64,000 nucleotides of DNA from Monarcha castaneiventris obscurior (lineage: Eukaryota; Chordata; Aves; Passeriformes; Monarchidae). Position numbers and translations under genes: made by a program. The notes under the pieces are model-generated. The model did not search any database and was not told the DNA's origin. It was given only the letters and a program-made list of their open reading frames with translations. Positions 1 through 15,098 of the stretch are shown here, piece by piece; positions within the stretch are counted from its first letter, which is position 1, and every line of letters begins with the position of its first letter. The stretch covers positions 29,847,001-29,911,000 of the forward strand of contig JAMPIT010000566.1 of the NCBI GenBank assembly GCA_026261815.1, read 5' to 3'.

Positions 1-3000
1 GCTCATACAGTGTTGTAGGTTACGGGTGATGCTACTCTGAAATTTCAGATGTTGACTTAGGGTTTTGGAGTTAAAGTAACTTCTTCCACTGTGTTCTTCA
101 GAAAATTATGATGTTGTAAAGTGAAGTTGCCTTAAAGGTGCTTTTTAAATGGATCCTTTACTGTACTGAAAAGATCTGTAATGTTGAAATTGAGTAAAAA
201 GTGACTTTTCCTATTAGTTTTGTTTTCCATGGAATTTGAGTAAGGTTTTTTCATCAGCAAATGAGAAGCACTTTTTACTGTCTCTTATAGTAGAAGACTA
301 ATTTTCTAAATGCATGGGGGTTTTTTCTGGCCCTATGCTGCTTACATTTTAAATCCTCTTGACAGGCAGAGCAACTGTTGTGCTCCTTCTACATATGTAT
401 AATTAAGAGGCTGATTATATTGCCTTCTAATCTAGATTATCATCCTGAAGAAAAAAATGTGTTCCGTCTGCAAAAGGAATGGTGAAAGGCAGAGGTGCAA
501 CATAATACCAGCATGGAGGAAAGCATTACCAATTAATAACACTATCAGGAGAAGTAGTATTGTGTTCCTTATCACAAGACCATTTTTTAAGTTGCACAAT
601 TTGTAAAACTCAGCCAATTTTTCCTTGCTTGCACTTGACAGACGCTATAAGAATCCTGAAAATGCACATTTTGTTTAGGGTGAAATAGGCAATGTTTTTA
701 TTGAGATTTGAGTAATAATTTCCTGTTTGTGGAAAACTTTTTAAATTACATTCTTACAGCTTTAAGCCATTTTAGTGAGTACATTGTAGCATTAAGTACA
801 CTAACTTAGTAGATTGTTCACTGTTTTGTGCTAAGCTCTTGGAAAACTGATACTGAGGTAGCAAGATATAGTTGTGACACCAAATGATATAGCTGGCTCT
901 GTGGCAGCTCACTGTCTGGTCCTTTATCTTTTAGAAGATCACTGTAGAGAACTTAGCATGTCCAATAGAGTTTATGCTCCATGTATTCCTCTGGAGATTT
1001 GCTTACAATGAAGTAATGAGTGAGGAAAAATAGTAGCGTTTAATGCCACTCTGGTGGCTATGCCAGGCAGCACTGAGAGGGTGAACTTCTAAAGCAGAGC
1101 AAATACTCTTTGTAGACTTCCTGTTTTAGTCCCACTAAGTTGCTAAACAACATAGCTGTGTATTGGACCCCATAAGTGCTTCATTCACTTTTGTTGATAA
1201 CAAAACTCTCCCAACCAAAAGGTCTTTTTATTGCACTTTGGGCCTCAATGATAAATAGGGAATACCAGAGTTCCCATATGAAATGTAGCACAACAGCATT
1301 GCAGAATTAGTGTGTGGCTATTTCTCTGGGTATTTCTCACAGTCTTTAAACTACATGGAAGAACCACTGTACCAAAAAAGTTCTATAATAGGAATGGTAA
1401 AACTGAAGAATTCAAAGGTTATATACTAAAAAGACGGTACTTTCAGAAAATTCATGCAAAATTTTGAAATAATCTTGAAATATACATAATAATTACAGTA
1501 GATAACTGATAAAGGAGGAAGGAGAAAGGGATTTGCATTTGAAATGAGAACTGTGAGACAGAAACTTGTGGTTTGGATAACAATACAGAAAATGAAGTGA
1601 AATTTTATCTGTAAACTTAAATTGGATTATGCCCAGACAAGGAAAAACGTACGACTGATAATGGTTATGGATCTGTTGTAGCTCTGAAATCCTGTATGTA
1701 GCCAACCATTCTCTCCAAGTAACTAGCTAATATTTCAAAGTAAGAGAATTCCTACGTATTCTGTACAGGAACATAAGCTGGTGGCCTAGAGAAGGAAGGA
1801 AGGAAGAGGTACTGTCTAGCAGTACCTATGCTTGCTTTAACTAGTGGTGTCCATGCACTTGATGAGAGATCTTCATGGAATGTTTTTACTTAGAGTTACT
1901 TCACGCAACTCAGAAAATACGTGAATGCAGCAGGAGTCTCCGCAGCTTTCCTCTAATGATGAAATGGGAATTTTAGGTCTTTTACTGCAGAGTTATCTAA
2001 CTTCCTGCACTTCAGTCTTACTCATGCTCCGGAAACTCCCTAATGTAAAATGCTGCGGTTCTTCCCTCTCTTGAGTGGCTCAAGAGGTATCAACCTCAGC
2101 CCACATCGGCACAATATCACAGCTGCTAATATCTTGCTGTGTGGTGTGGACCCAGACCAACTTAAATAGACTATTGCTAGCCCATCTCTGCCTTCCTGTA
2201 TCTTGGCAAGAATAAATGTGTTGTTCTCCACAGTTCACTAGAAATTAAGAATGCTGTTCAGCTTAGTGGGAGGAAGCTGAGAGTTTTGGGATGTGCTCCC
2301 AAAAGGCACATCTGCACCTCTATCGGACAAGAAAAATCCAAGAGCACCAGTGCAGCTTTTCTCCAAATTTGTATCAGCTGCATGTCTTTCTGGTCTATCT
2401 GAGTAGTGCTTTTCAGGTGCTTGTGAAGGTACAGACCCTTGTTTCTGAAACATGAGATGAACATGAGACATGGGAATTCAGGCTTCTCGTAGTGCTTAAC
2501 TGCTCTTGAGGTAAAGAAACAAAACAGCAACACAGGAAGTATAGGAGTAGCTGTCTAATAAAAACACAGTGGATTTGTTCTGACTGACCTGCTTAGTAAA
2601 AGGCTTGCAATACATTCTTAATTTCAACAGTCCTTAGTGATGATATTTACTAATAATCCATTCTTCTAATAATAAAAGCAGGCAAACAAAAGCAAAAGCT
2701 CCAAGTCTACTTTTAGGAATACCATTTTTATTGTATGTTAAAAGGAGAGTTGTAGTTATTAGTAAAGATTACAAGGTTCATCTTTCAGAGCTGAGATTGG
2801 ACACATGCTTAAAAATAATTCATTAACTGGTCTTCAAGTCCATAGCTAGCTAAACAAAAAGCTCCAGAGGTTTACAAATTGGTCATTATAGTGTCTGATG
2901 TTTAGGTCCTAGAGTGGATATGCAGTTTATAGTAATTAAGTGCTTGAAATAGGTAATCCAGAAACCTCTCTGTTAAGCTGTTTAAAGAAGTATCCCAACA

Positions 3001-6000
3001 TGAACATCTGTACAGAGAAACAGTCCAAATTCTCCCAGATTAATTCAAAGGGGAGAGTCAGGACTATAGTAGCAGAGCAAATTTACAAACCTCGAGCTTA
3101 GGATAAGCTTCTACTTCTTCCCTCCTCATGCCTTTATTTTTTCCTTCCTTTTTCTTGGAGACTGTGAATTACTCTCCTTTTAATACAAAGCCAAACTAGG
3201 CAGCCACAGAAGTGGTGTTTGCTCATCTGTTATGTTCTATACAAATGTTGAAATGCATGTCCAGAAAACAGAGATGTTTTTTGGAGGTGATTTGACCTCC
3301 TGTCTATGGCTGGGAGACTGCCCTAATCACCACGTTGTGTGTTGGGACATGCAGTGCTTCTCAGCCACGGTGTGGAAGCAATCCCAGACCGGTAGGGCTG
3401 GGGTGAGAGTACAAAGGGAAGGTGATGTTTATTTTTTTTAAACACACACATATGCACACACTTTTTTTCCTTTCTCTTTTGCCCACTATGGTTAAGATGC
3501 TTTTTGGAGAAGAGGTGAATGGACAGTCTTAGGAAGAGATTTCCATTTCCTCATTTGTAATGAGGAACAAAATGTGTGTTAACCCTTGTAGAAGCAATTG
3601 GTGATCCAGAATGAAGGGAGGCATGAGGCAAAGGTGCAGGTGTCTTCAGGAACCAAAGTACTGCTAGAACTACATGTCTCCAAATGTTGCTTTTATTTTT
3701 AAAAAGAAGTTTTGCTCCTAGTGATTGAGTTTGTGATGCAACTAATGTAATACTGTTCATAGTCTTAGATACATAACAAGATCTTCACCAGACACTACAG
3801 TTTCCCAAATCGCAAAATGTCAAATTATACTACAGAAGGCTGGTCAGCCTCTGACCCCAGAACAAATGATGCAGAAACAGAGTAGCCTGTTTAATTTGGA
3901 AAGCAGAAGGCTTTCCAGTTGCTACTTTAGCCAGCCCTTCAACTTTATTTTACTATGATAAATAAAACTTCAGTAAAAGCTTTTCCTACAGTTGAGAGTG
4001 TGAAAATTAATGAATTTGGAGATAATTTAAATACAGTGCAAGCAATTTTTTTCAGTATGCCACTGTTGTTGCATGCTATGTAATGTAGTATGTGATTTAA
4101 ATGTTTATCATTCAGAAGAGTAGATTCTTTCTCTGCTATTTTTAGTGATTGATGCTTTTCTTGAACTTAAGATGTAGCTAAATCTTGCAGTAATATTCCT
4201 ACTTTGTAATTCAGTCTCAGCCTACATGCATAGCTCTTAATCATAAAACAAAGTTCAGGGGTTTTGTCTAGGGGATTCTTTGCACTTCTGCCCTTTGATG
4301 AATCAGATCTCTGCTCAGAATATGCTTTTGGGGAAGGGCAGGTTGTAGTGATGAGCTTGAGAAGAAAAGGCAAGTTTTGAATGGAAGTGCTGCTGACAGT
4401 GCTGCTGACAGTGGGAAGGCTCTACAGAAGGCTATGTTGCTTTTCTCTGAAGATGGTCATAAGAATATGCCTGGGGAAAATTGTTAGGACTATCAAGCAG
4501 TAGGTTGAAATACTGCTTTGCTCCCAGCTCTTGCATGCTTTGGTGTTAGGCTTTTAAGATGCGTTTTCTCTGAAAGGAAGGCAGCTGTTGCATGGCATTC
4601 ATAAATAGCACAGACGGGATCTTGTGGGTCCCACAAAATACTCAAATTCCTTAGCCCTGTTAGTGACTTCTTTCAGAATGTCAGTACAGGCAGTCTTTAA
4701 ATGGTCTGTCAGTTATCAAGATGAGCAAGTTCAAAAATCTGCTGTGCAATGTGGTATTTGAACATTCAACCTCCTGCCAACACTGACATCCTAAACTGGC
4801 GTGCTCAGGCATGAATTTTTCATGAGTGTGGTTGCATGCTGTTGGAACACACGCTCCTGAGAAGTGGTCGTGTTCGCTGGCATTGGCAGCAGTGGGAGAC
4901 AGTAAGCTCTGTGTATGATGCCTGTGTGCACATGCAGTGGTCCCACCACCAATGACAGAAAATAGAAGTGTAATTACAAATTTTTCTCCTGTGTTGTAAG
5001 AATTATTATACAAACATTTTTTTCTCAAAATTCCACTGACACTTGAGTGAGTGCTGCACAGTGAAGTTGTGAATTGTGCTGCATGAGCAGGATGTGTCTT
5101 TTAATAAGTGCTTTTGCACAGATGACAGATACTTCTGCCAAACAGAAGTACAGATGTTTGTCAAACTGAGTAGTTTTGTCATGATTGAATACACATTTTT
5201 AATCGGGAAAAGCAGCTAATTGTGTGTGTGATGTTTTGATAGTCTTTATTTTTTTTTTTTTTTGAGTCTTTGAAGTAATGTGCCTGCTCCTAGAGCTAAT
5301 TAGGTCAGTAACATGTGTAATACAGTAAAGCTTTTGAAAAAGAGCTGCAAATGAAAGCCAATTTGGAAAATGTCCATTTAGAGTAGTAAGCATACTCTAA
5401 CTTCCAAATATAAGAATACTCCAGTATGACAACACAATTTACTGTTAAGTCCATGCAGATTTTTGAAGCTTCTATTTGTGTAAATTTATAATCCATGGTG
5501 ATTTTAGTGCATTAATTGATAATTCACAGCACAATCCTATAATTTCTTAAGAAAAAATAACCTTTGTCATTGACCCAAGTATAATTATCTTATTGGCTAA
5601 TTATCTCTCATTAATCCTAGGAAGAATTTGGCCTCTGAAATAGAGAAAAGGTAGCAAGATACTCATGGAGATGCCAAAAATGGTTGCATATCTAATTCAG
5701 ATGGTAAATTTTTCATGAGGAAGGATTTTCTTCTAATGTTTTGTGATGATATAAAGTAATGAGGTTTTAAGGAATGGTATACTGAATAATCTACACAAAA
5801 TGCAGTATTTGAAATTATGAACATCTAGGCTTGTTTAGAAAAAAGGAAAATTTATTTTAAGGAAAATGTTGGGTTTGCTGGGGGAGGGGGGGTTGTTAGC
5901 TTTTGTTGTTGTTGTTGGTTTTGTTTGGTTGGTTTTGGTTTTTTGTTAGATCTAAAATATATGATAACAGAGTACTGATGGCTAGGGAGAGAAAGGCATG

Positions 6001-7733
6001 ACTGCCCTAACGTGATTGATGCCTGGGATGTAAATTGCTACAGATTAGTTCCTCTCCACAGAACTGAATTTTGCTTTTTTCAGGTTCCCAACTCAGAACA
6101 GACTTAAGATACTGGTGCTTAGCTCTAAGTGCATGAATGTTTCATGCCCTGCTCTGCCAAGTATGTGCCCTAGGAAGGCAGATGAGTACTATTCCATCTT
6201 GTCAATAAACTGCATAAAACAGTGGTGGTTTTTTACTGACATGCTCTTTTTATTACTGGAGCATCCTGAGAGATTTACCTTGATTGTATTAGCAGTCTAT
6301 CTCCAGAAAAGCAGCCCCCTGTCTGACTGTACCAGGCAGCTCAGATACTGCAAGCTGACAAAAGTGGACCTCATCAGGTAGAAACTGCCATACAGTCCTT
6401 TGCAACTTGCTTTGTGAACTGCATTTGGTAATTTTAGGAGCAATTGCATTGCAGCTTCTGTCCTAGAAAAATATATTCAATGCTATATTTAGTGTTTGCT
6501 TCATCTTTTGATGTTTGAGTTCTGGGTCAAAGTGGAGCGAGGGGAGCTCTCTTCCTTTACTGAGACAGTAATAAACAAGAACAGAAGAGAAACTAAGGGC
6601 AAGGTTACCCAGACCTGTTTAGTTTATGTAATAGTATGCCTTTTTTTTTTCTTGAGGGTCATCCCACTTGCTTCCAAGTTTTTATTGCTCTAAGAATGAA
6701 GAATTGAAATGGCATGCAGAGTGCACAGCAGAAACACGGCTTTCATACAGTGGGAGCAGATATCTGCATCTATTCAGTTTGAAGTACTTAGAGTAAATAG
6801 GGTTGTATAAATCATATAAAGGTGAATTAAGACATCTTTAGGTTTTGTTGACTATTTTAGCATTGGGATGGGGGAGGAAGAAATAAATGCATCTTCTTGT
6901 TTGAACTTGACTTTAAATATTTGAATTGTTGAGGAGCATGGTGGCAAAGGATGGCTTCAGTCTGTAATTTGGATGCTCTGTGAATGTACATATCATTTCT
7001 GAACAGAGATCAAAAGCTAATGTAAAGAACAAATTCTGTTGTTAAAGTTTAAAGCACTGAAATTTTAGGAGGAGCCTGACCCTTCTTTTGAAGTCTTTTG
7101 TTTGTTTTCTTTGCAGAGGAATGGGTGAGGAAATCAACAAATAAGACATGTTTTAAAATTCAGCACTTTGCTGAGCCTCTTTTTTCTTTAAAGGCAAATA
7201 ATATTGGAAAGCAGAGAAATCTTGCTGAAGAAATTGCTGTCAGTTATTATGAAAGCAGGTCATTCTCATTGTTTGCTAGATTTTTGTTTAGATGTGTAAT
7301 GTTATGTTCTGTTCACTCCACTACATAGTAGTGGGTTCTTAAATACTTTTGCAGTAACTATTAAAAATAACTTTTACTTTTGGGATAAAATCACATTTTC
7401 AGGAGTTGATAAGAATATTCTTACAAGAATTATTGGGAAATGTTATACTTTCTCACTGTCTGAAAAGCGAGCATTTGTGCTATGACAAAAATGGAAGATC
7501 CCAAACAGCAGCTGTGATTAAAACCAAATAATGCTGTGAGTTAGTCAAGATAAGCGTTCTATTAAAAATGGGCTGTTCAAGAGAAAGTATTTAAAATGGA
7601 AACCTAACACTCTGTAAAATTCCTGTGGCTTTTGGCAGACCCATCACAGTGCTTTTTGAAACTAATGGGCAGTGAAGCACTTTTTTTCTGGTGCTGGGTT
7701 TTAATCAGTGCTACCTGTGTCTAAAAATGTAGC

Positions 7734-7757
7734 TTTTTTTTTTTTTTTTTTTTTTTT
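7734..7757. repeat. poly-T run, 24 bases
   Basis: An uninterrupted run of 24 T in intron 1. No flanking retroposon body is recognisable, so it is a simple homopolymer, or the tail of an element too decayed to identify. Its length is likely to vary between individuals. Confidence 0.9.
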
Positions 7758-10700
7758 GTAACCACAGCAATCTGTAGACATAGGCATAGATGTAACTTTG
7801 TAAAAGGTCAAATTTAGATTGATAGAATGAATGAAATAGGTTAAAAATTTATTTTTGGTAAGTATACTGTGGCCATGTTCTAGGTCTGTTAATGCCTTCT
7901 TTCAGGCATGGTGAAGTTCTTTACAAACAAAGTGCAAATTGATGAAACTGGTCTTTTCCTTTTTTAATTAATGCACAGTCCTATCTACACGATCATACAG
8001 ACACATTCAGGGTATTTTTTAATTTGATTTGTCAGTAACTCCTACCTTTTCCCTTTTCTCTTGGATTGCATTCAGTCTGTTTTTGTCAAGGGTGTGTTGG
8101 CAAACAATGACATTATTTTCCTGGGATGGACAGGAAGGCAGAAAGATAACCCAGCGTTGTTGAAAGCATATGATAGTTGCAAAGTAAAAAACCTTGAACC
8201 TTATGATCGTAAAGATTGCTTTGTCAGGTCATATTTTTCCTCTTGGAAGTCTGTTCCTGTTATCAGTTTGAATAGATAAAATACAAGTTGTTTCTAGGCA
8301 TAACCTCTTTATAAGCCATTCTTATCATTGTTCATAATAGCTGAAAGTACAAAAATGTAGACCTATAAAAATGCTTAATGCTAACTGCACAGATTGCATA
8401 TGTAAACAGACTATATATATAATCATCCCTAAGTAAACTTGGACACGTAAATATGGATAATCCAACCCTTTCAAACTTGTCTGGTAGGGGGTTTGTTAGA
8501 ATAAGTCAACTGCACATAGAGAAAGTAGTTCTCTTTTGGCCAGCTGGCTATTTCTTTTCATAGCCCAATTATTCATGCCATTCTGTACAGATTTTGTCAT
8601 TTGGAAGGAAAAGCAAGAAGATAGCAAAATATGCTTAAAAACAGTGTAAGGTATCTGAGACTACAGGTGGGTTCCTCTGGGCTGGATGTACCATTAGCTT
8701 CTGTAAAATCCAAAACCAATCTCACAGCTAAAAGTAAATCGGAGTTATTTCTCAGTAATTTTTGAATAAGTTGTGTACAGATGGTCTGAATGAATGCTGT
8801 ACCAAACAGCAGTAGGAAGGTGTTTAGATGTTGGTGATGTGCTAGGAAAAAAAAACGAAACTTAAGCTATGCTTTGCAAATGTTATTTTGATGTGAGGGA
8901 GGGATGGGACTGGAGTTGTTTAGTTTCAGTATCAGCACTACCAGCAGGCTTCTGCCATCACCCCTGCTTCCAGAATCTTCACTCACTTCAATCTTTTCCA
9001 CTCTTGTCTTGTCCTTATTCTTACTCCAGGTAAGCTGGGTATGTTTTGGCTTTGCTTTGGCCTGGGTGCTGGTTTAGGATTGTGGAGACTGTGAGAGCTA
9101 GGAAGCTTCCCAGGTGGTTTCGTGCTGCCCTAGAGGGGCTCTTGCATAAAAAGATTTCCAAAGACTACAGTCTGTCTGTGTTTAGTTGCTTTGTAGAGAT
9201 AAAATATATGCAGGTGTGCTGCTCTGGGTTATGTGCAAATATTATTTAGAAGTTGTAAAATGTGACTAGTTAAGGTTAGGTACTAATGGCAAAATAACAG
9301 TTAAATTCTTGACACTCAGCAGCCCCACTTTTTCTTTTTTTTCTACATTGGCTCTATGATTTCCAAACATCACTGGTTTTTGGGTGTTTGTGGGATCTGG
9401 GTTTTTGTTGGGGGTTTTCTTCTTATTTATTTCTAGTAGAAGTATTCAGTAGTGATGAAAAGTTTCCAACTTCTGTTGTTGAAACAATGGAATCACTTTG
9501 AAAAAAACCTTTAAAAATAAACATCTGTTGTTCAATTTTTTAAAATCTACAAATCTATGTGAAGTTTCTTTTCCTGATTCTTTTCATCTGGAAATTGTTG
9601 TCATTAATTTCTTGGGGAAAAGCTTCATTAAATTTTTAACTTCAAGTACTTTAATTGGTCTGCAGTCCATAACAACCCTGTGATTTAAAGAAACAGAGAT
9701 AACTGTAACCTCTTTAGAAATAGTAACTGATGATTTATAATTGGAAAAATTTTCTCACAGGGTTATGGTAGGTATTATTTTGAATGTAGGTTGAACTAAA
9801 ATATTAATCAGTTTATGTATGAATTGTTGAAGAGGGAAGTGCTGGATGTTTTACCATACTTCTTAAACATTTCTGGCTTGAGGAACTCTGAAGGCAGGCT
9901 TCAGCCTGGAGTCAGTTTTTACAGCTGTAATAAATCCCCCACAAAAACTGCCTGTTCTAGTGGAAGTGACGGCAGCCCTTTGTGGCATGGACACCATTAT
10001 AAAAATGGAATAAATACTTAAAGAACTCTACCAACAGTTAGCTTTTCAAAATACTATGCTTTTTTTAAAGCAAAAAACAACAAAGAAAGGAGAAGATTGC
10101 TGGGCAAATATGCAAATATTTCAATACACTAACTAACAAGCAATTAGAAAGGGCTGTGATAGACTGTGTCCTATTACTGAACTCTACCCTTTAAAAAAAT
10201 GTTTCCATTTTGATTTTTAAGAATCACTTGTTGACAGATCACAGAGCTCCTGCCAGTTCAAGATCTGTGCAGCACAATGGGGAACACTTTGAAAGAGCAG
10301 CTGGACGAGGGGGATTTCTCTGCCTGTTCAGTGGTTTTGTGACAGTGACCATGAACTGTTTCCCTCCGGTCTAGGGAGGAAAGAAACTGCTGTTAGGGAA
10401 ATGCATTGCCCTGGACTAAACATTCCTAAAATTTAACGTTGTTTGCTGTAATATTTAAAGATAGTCTCAGGAAGAGCAAGTATGGACAATGGCTGTGAGC
10501 TGTGAACTTATGATACCAGGCAAAAGGGAATTTCTGGCTTCTGTGCTGAGTTAGAGTGTTGCCAAATGCAGCAGACACCCATCTGCCTGATCAAAGTGCA
10601 GCAATTGTCAAGTTAATAATATTGCATAGTATTGCATAGGCCCAGAGTTTGCAAGTTAGTAGCCCATCATGAAGTTTTCTTTTCTTTATATGGTGGTGTT

Positions 10701-13700
10701 TAAAGTTCATGTTGGGTAGTTAATGCTGATTATTTAAGCTGCAGTCTGTGGGAAGAGGTGGTTCAGGGTTACAGGTACCCTCCATTAGCGTGAAGCTTTG
10801 TGTGGAATTCCTTGCTTTGTTGCAGCCATGCTGCATTTTTCGGGCCTTGTTTCCATATAGGCTTCTGAGCCAATTTGTAAAACGGGGCTGGAGTTTCTTC
10901 CCTGACAGGTGTCCTTCCAACAGTCTCTTTCAAAGTCTGGGTAGAGTGGGAGAGAAAAGATGTGTAGGAATGTAAAGTCAAATGCGTTAGCCTTGCCCAG
11001 CGTCTAGTGTATGTATGCCTCTGTGTGATGTCTTACATATACACACCCATTGTCTCTGGACCAGTTAGGTCCTGTTGCAGTTTGCACCTCTCTTTTATCC
11101 TGCCTCAGTCTGAGCCATGAGTGTTGCTGGTGAATGCAGCCCTTGCCACTCAAGAATGCATTTGTGGAATGTGTAGCTGGAGTTAGGTCACTTCTGTTAC
11201 TTTAGGTTAGTTCTGTTACTTTTCATTCCTCCAAGTGACACAAATGCCAGGCTGGAACTGTAGAGGTTTTTCTCCTTTGTTTAACTCTTTGCAAATCAAA
11301 ATAATTGACACTTGCCACCTTTTATTTGTACTGAAGATCTTCTACAAAGATGGTTAGGTTTGTGGAAAAACTGTGTTAGATACTCATAATACAAACAACC
11401 ACAGAAATATTTCTTGGCTCTACAAGAAATGAATTATGATAGAATAGTTTATCACAGCTGATAGCAGAATGCTGATAAGTGGTGCTGTTTTTTCCTGTGT
11501 TTGTCTGTGGGTTTGGGTTTCCATCCCGTCTCCCACCCTGTCCAAAGAGAGCATAGACAAGAAACTGTTGGCTTTGTAAACACAACTAGATCTCTCATAC
11601 GACACAGCGTTTCCCCAACCTGTCTCCTGCTTGTTTATACAGGTGCCTATAGAGGAATGTGGGTATTTTAAGTAAAGCATCAGACCTGATAAACACAGAA
11701 GTGAAGGGGTCACATGCTAGAATTGGTGCTCCCCATCTACACTGCAGCAATTCAAAGCTGGAAAGTTAGGCCATTATTTCCCCCTTTCTGTTTATTACCA
11801 GCTGGGGGAATACAGACTTGTAAGTATCCTTTGAATGTGTTTGTGTATCTAGCTGTTAGACGTTTTCTCCATGGCTCAGTTCTTCCCCTGTTTCAAGGCT
11901 GTATCTTCTTTTTACAGGAAGAATTTCACATACTAGATTTGTGTGGGGGGATTTTTTTGGATTGTATTTTTCAGTGATTTTTTTTTAAATCCTCATATCT
12001 ACATTTTTAGTCAGTGTGTCTTCCTGTTTTGTGAATGTGATACAAGCAAAAATAAATTTGGGAAGATGTGACAATTAATTTAGATACTGTTATGATGGCA
12101 AAGTCTGCAGTCACAATCCTCCCTGATGCACAGATCCCAAAGTTTGCTTTTGCTCTTGGCTGTAGGGAGGTCTTCAGGGACAGCAGGGTGAGAGATGGAG
12201 ACTGTCTAAGCAGATGCTTTTGGTCAACAAACATCCTTTTCATGTCCTTTTGAAAACACTTTTTTTGGTAGCGTACCAACATCACTGCTAAGGATAGGAA
12301 GTCAACATGTTTGCACTCGTTAATTTAGCATAGTATGAGGGTATGATTTTTAGTACATAACAAAAGCATGGTTTGAGGGCATTTCTAGAACCCTTGCTCA
12401 TTCAAGATAAGCTGTGTAACTGTATATGTTTGTTATTTATAAGAAAATAAGGTGTTGATTGTTTTTCTTCTATGTCTTTTGTTTCCTTCTATTGCTATAA
12501 AAATGTTAAGATGTGTGTGCTTATGGGAGTTCAGTTCCTGCTGGGTTACATCCAGTCGTATCTGCCAGCTGACAGTGACTGAGGCAGATCTCTTCTTCCT
12601 GACTGTTCTTGAAAGACTTCATCTTAAAACCTCCCTCTGGATTTTCAAGGCTTTATTTTCAGCTATTGACCCAGTTTTTCTGGATACCTGAAATCCTAAA
12701 AGAAATCGATGCTAGGTAGATAAGTAATACAGGCTTCAGTCTTAAAAGCTGGGCTTAAATCCTGAATGCACCATAGCACAGCTGACTCTGAAGATGGTGA
12801 GTGAAATACATTAATGGTTGAGGTGTGACAAATAATGACATTTTTGAGTGTATTTGCTAGTTCTAAAATGCTTATGTATTTTGGTTGGTATTTACACTTC
12901 TAGTTAAGGCCTGGTGAGGTGGAAAGTTACTCAGATGGTGAATAAATAAAGACAATAAAGCTAGTAAACAGAAGAAGAGAACCTGAAGTAGCAGCTGGAA
13001 TGGCATTGTCCAGTTTTGCACAAAGAAGGCAGGTTAATATAGCAGCATATTTAAAGAGGCCTTTTCCTCATGGATATTTCTGGCTGTGTTTCTTTATGTA
13101 TGTGCAAAGCCTAATGTTTTTAGTTGTTACGACTAAAGGAAGGACTTCTAGTGTAACAGAAGAAATTGTATTTTTCCTGTCTAACTTTCCCATTTCCACT
13201 TAAAAGTGTGTTGTCAAGTGGAATCATATCTGTACAGCCATTTGGGGATCTGAGTATGAAAGGTTTATGTTTAAATGTATTCAGCTTGAAAAGACTCGTA
13301 CTGTGAATGGATATGTAGTGTTTATTCTCCCGACCTGCAGGTGGTCTGAAGACAAGATCTTAAAGTCACTTGGAAGTTTTCATGAGGATGGCTTCAGCTT
13401 TGTGTTTAGGTTTTGATTTTTTAAATACTTTTTGAGGGTTTTTGATTAATATTGTTTTGGACAGCCAGAGTCTCTTTGGAAAGCTTGCTTTGTGTGGAAT
13501 GTGTAGTTTCCCTGCTGAAATTAAAACTCAGAGGGGGTAACTGAATACTCCCTGCTGTCCATGTATTGCCAGCCTGAAGTAAAAACAAACATGCTTACTG
13601 AGAACAATGAACATTCCTTCAAACCCTAGGAGACAGATTTCCCGCCCACCCCCTCCGCTTTTTTTTTTTTAATACAGACAAAAAAAGATCCTGTTGAGGT

Positions 13701-14970
13701 GTTTTGGGGCCCAGGGGTGTCTCAGCCTTGTCATTATGTTTGGGTGCCTTGCTTGGGGCATAAGGGCTGCAAATGGTTGACATCTACATTCGGAATCTAA
13801 AGTGTGTCCTCCAAGATACTTTCCCTCTCTGCCCCCTGCCATGTGTGTCCTGTCCCATTCCCCCCTCCCCCCCTTGACCTTCCCCCTACAATTCTAGTGA
13901 TTTAACCCTGAGTTTCCTTAATGTTTTTTGTGCCACTTTTCTAACCTGTTTGGCTTCAGATACAAGTCCCAGGCTGCCTGTTCTCTTGTTCTGCTCAGCC
14001 TGATTTCAGTGTCCCTTATACAGCAGATGCTCTATACTTGGCATCTCTGAACTGAAATGTTTATTTTCATACAAGCAATTTCCACTGCTACTCCCTTGTT
14101 TCCAACATAAATGAAGGTTTGCAGTGATATTTTAGTATTCCAGTAAATTCTTGGTGCTCAGAGGATATGTGAGCAGGTCAGAGGACAGGTCATAACTTGA
14201 AAACTAGATGTATGAGGATGTAGAAACTTGCTTTGTCTTTAATTATCTGGGGTTTTTTTAAGATAAGAAGTTATGGAAATAAAGTTTCTTGATTACTATT
14301 AATAATGAGTGATTTAGAATGGTATATAAGACTAAGCATTTTTCATGGTATTCTTTTTGGCTTAGGTTTACAGGCCTGAAGATTTTTAAGAACATCTATC
14401 ATGAAATTATATAAAGAGAGCTTTTATGTGCCTGCAATGAGATTGGGTGCTCTATGAGAACATCCTAAAGTACTTTCATCAAGAGATATTGCTTTTTTTA
14501 TTAGGTTATTTAATTTATATTTTTGTTGCTGGACTCTTTCTAAAACCTGTACTATGAGCTTCAAAATTAATGAAGTTACTTTCCTCTGGATTTATCTCAT
14601 TGCTGATTGATCTTCGTGCCTCAGAAGATGGCAATTCTTTATGAGGCTTTCTGCAGTTGGGGTGATTACAAGGAATTACTCTTTGTAAATTTGCTGGTGT
14701 TTAATACTGTGGGACTCAGAGATACTGTAGTCAATATAAAATATAATGAAGACATAAATGAAAGTCTTTGCTTTGAAGACAAAGAGTCAAATGTACAGGA
14801 AGATGTGGAATATGGATTATGAGCAAGTGGGGGAGGAATAAAATTAAATACATAGATCATGAAGCCAAACAACTCAGAAGCCAGAGGCTGTGTTGACAGC
14901 AAAGGAGATAGGAAGAAACTAGAAAGCCAAGAGATTGAATTGCAAAGTGTTCAATACCTGCAGCTACACT

Positions 14971-15098
14971 TAGAATCATAGACTCGTTTGGTTTAGAAAA
15001 CAGCTTTAGGATCACAGAATCCAGTTGTTAACCTAGCACTGCCCAGTCCACCATTAAACCATGTGCCCCGTCTTTTAAAGGAATGGTCCCCACACATC
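14971..15098 (-). mobile_element. CR1 3' fragment (first of two in intron 1)
   Basis: It begins with the reverse complement of the CR1 terminal repeat (AGAATCATAGA-type), followed by degenerate 'AACCTAGCACTGCCCAGTCC' and 'CCATTAAACCATGTGCCCC' segments that are typical of CR1 3' ends in inverted orientation. Only about 130 bases remain and the sequence is diverged, so this is an old 5'-truncated copy. Confidence 0.85.

Noticed and set aside
10279..10342. Short frame starting MGNTLKEQLDEG as a retrocopy fragment
   Set aside because: Only about 21 codons long and no parent gene recognised; most likely chance.
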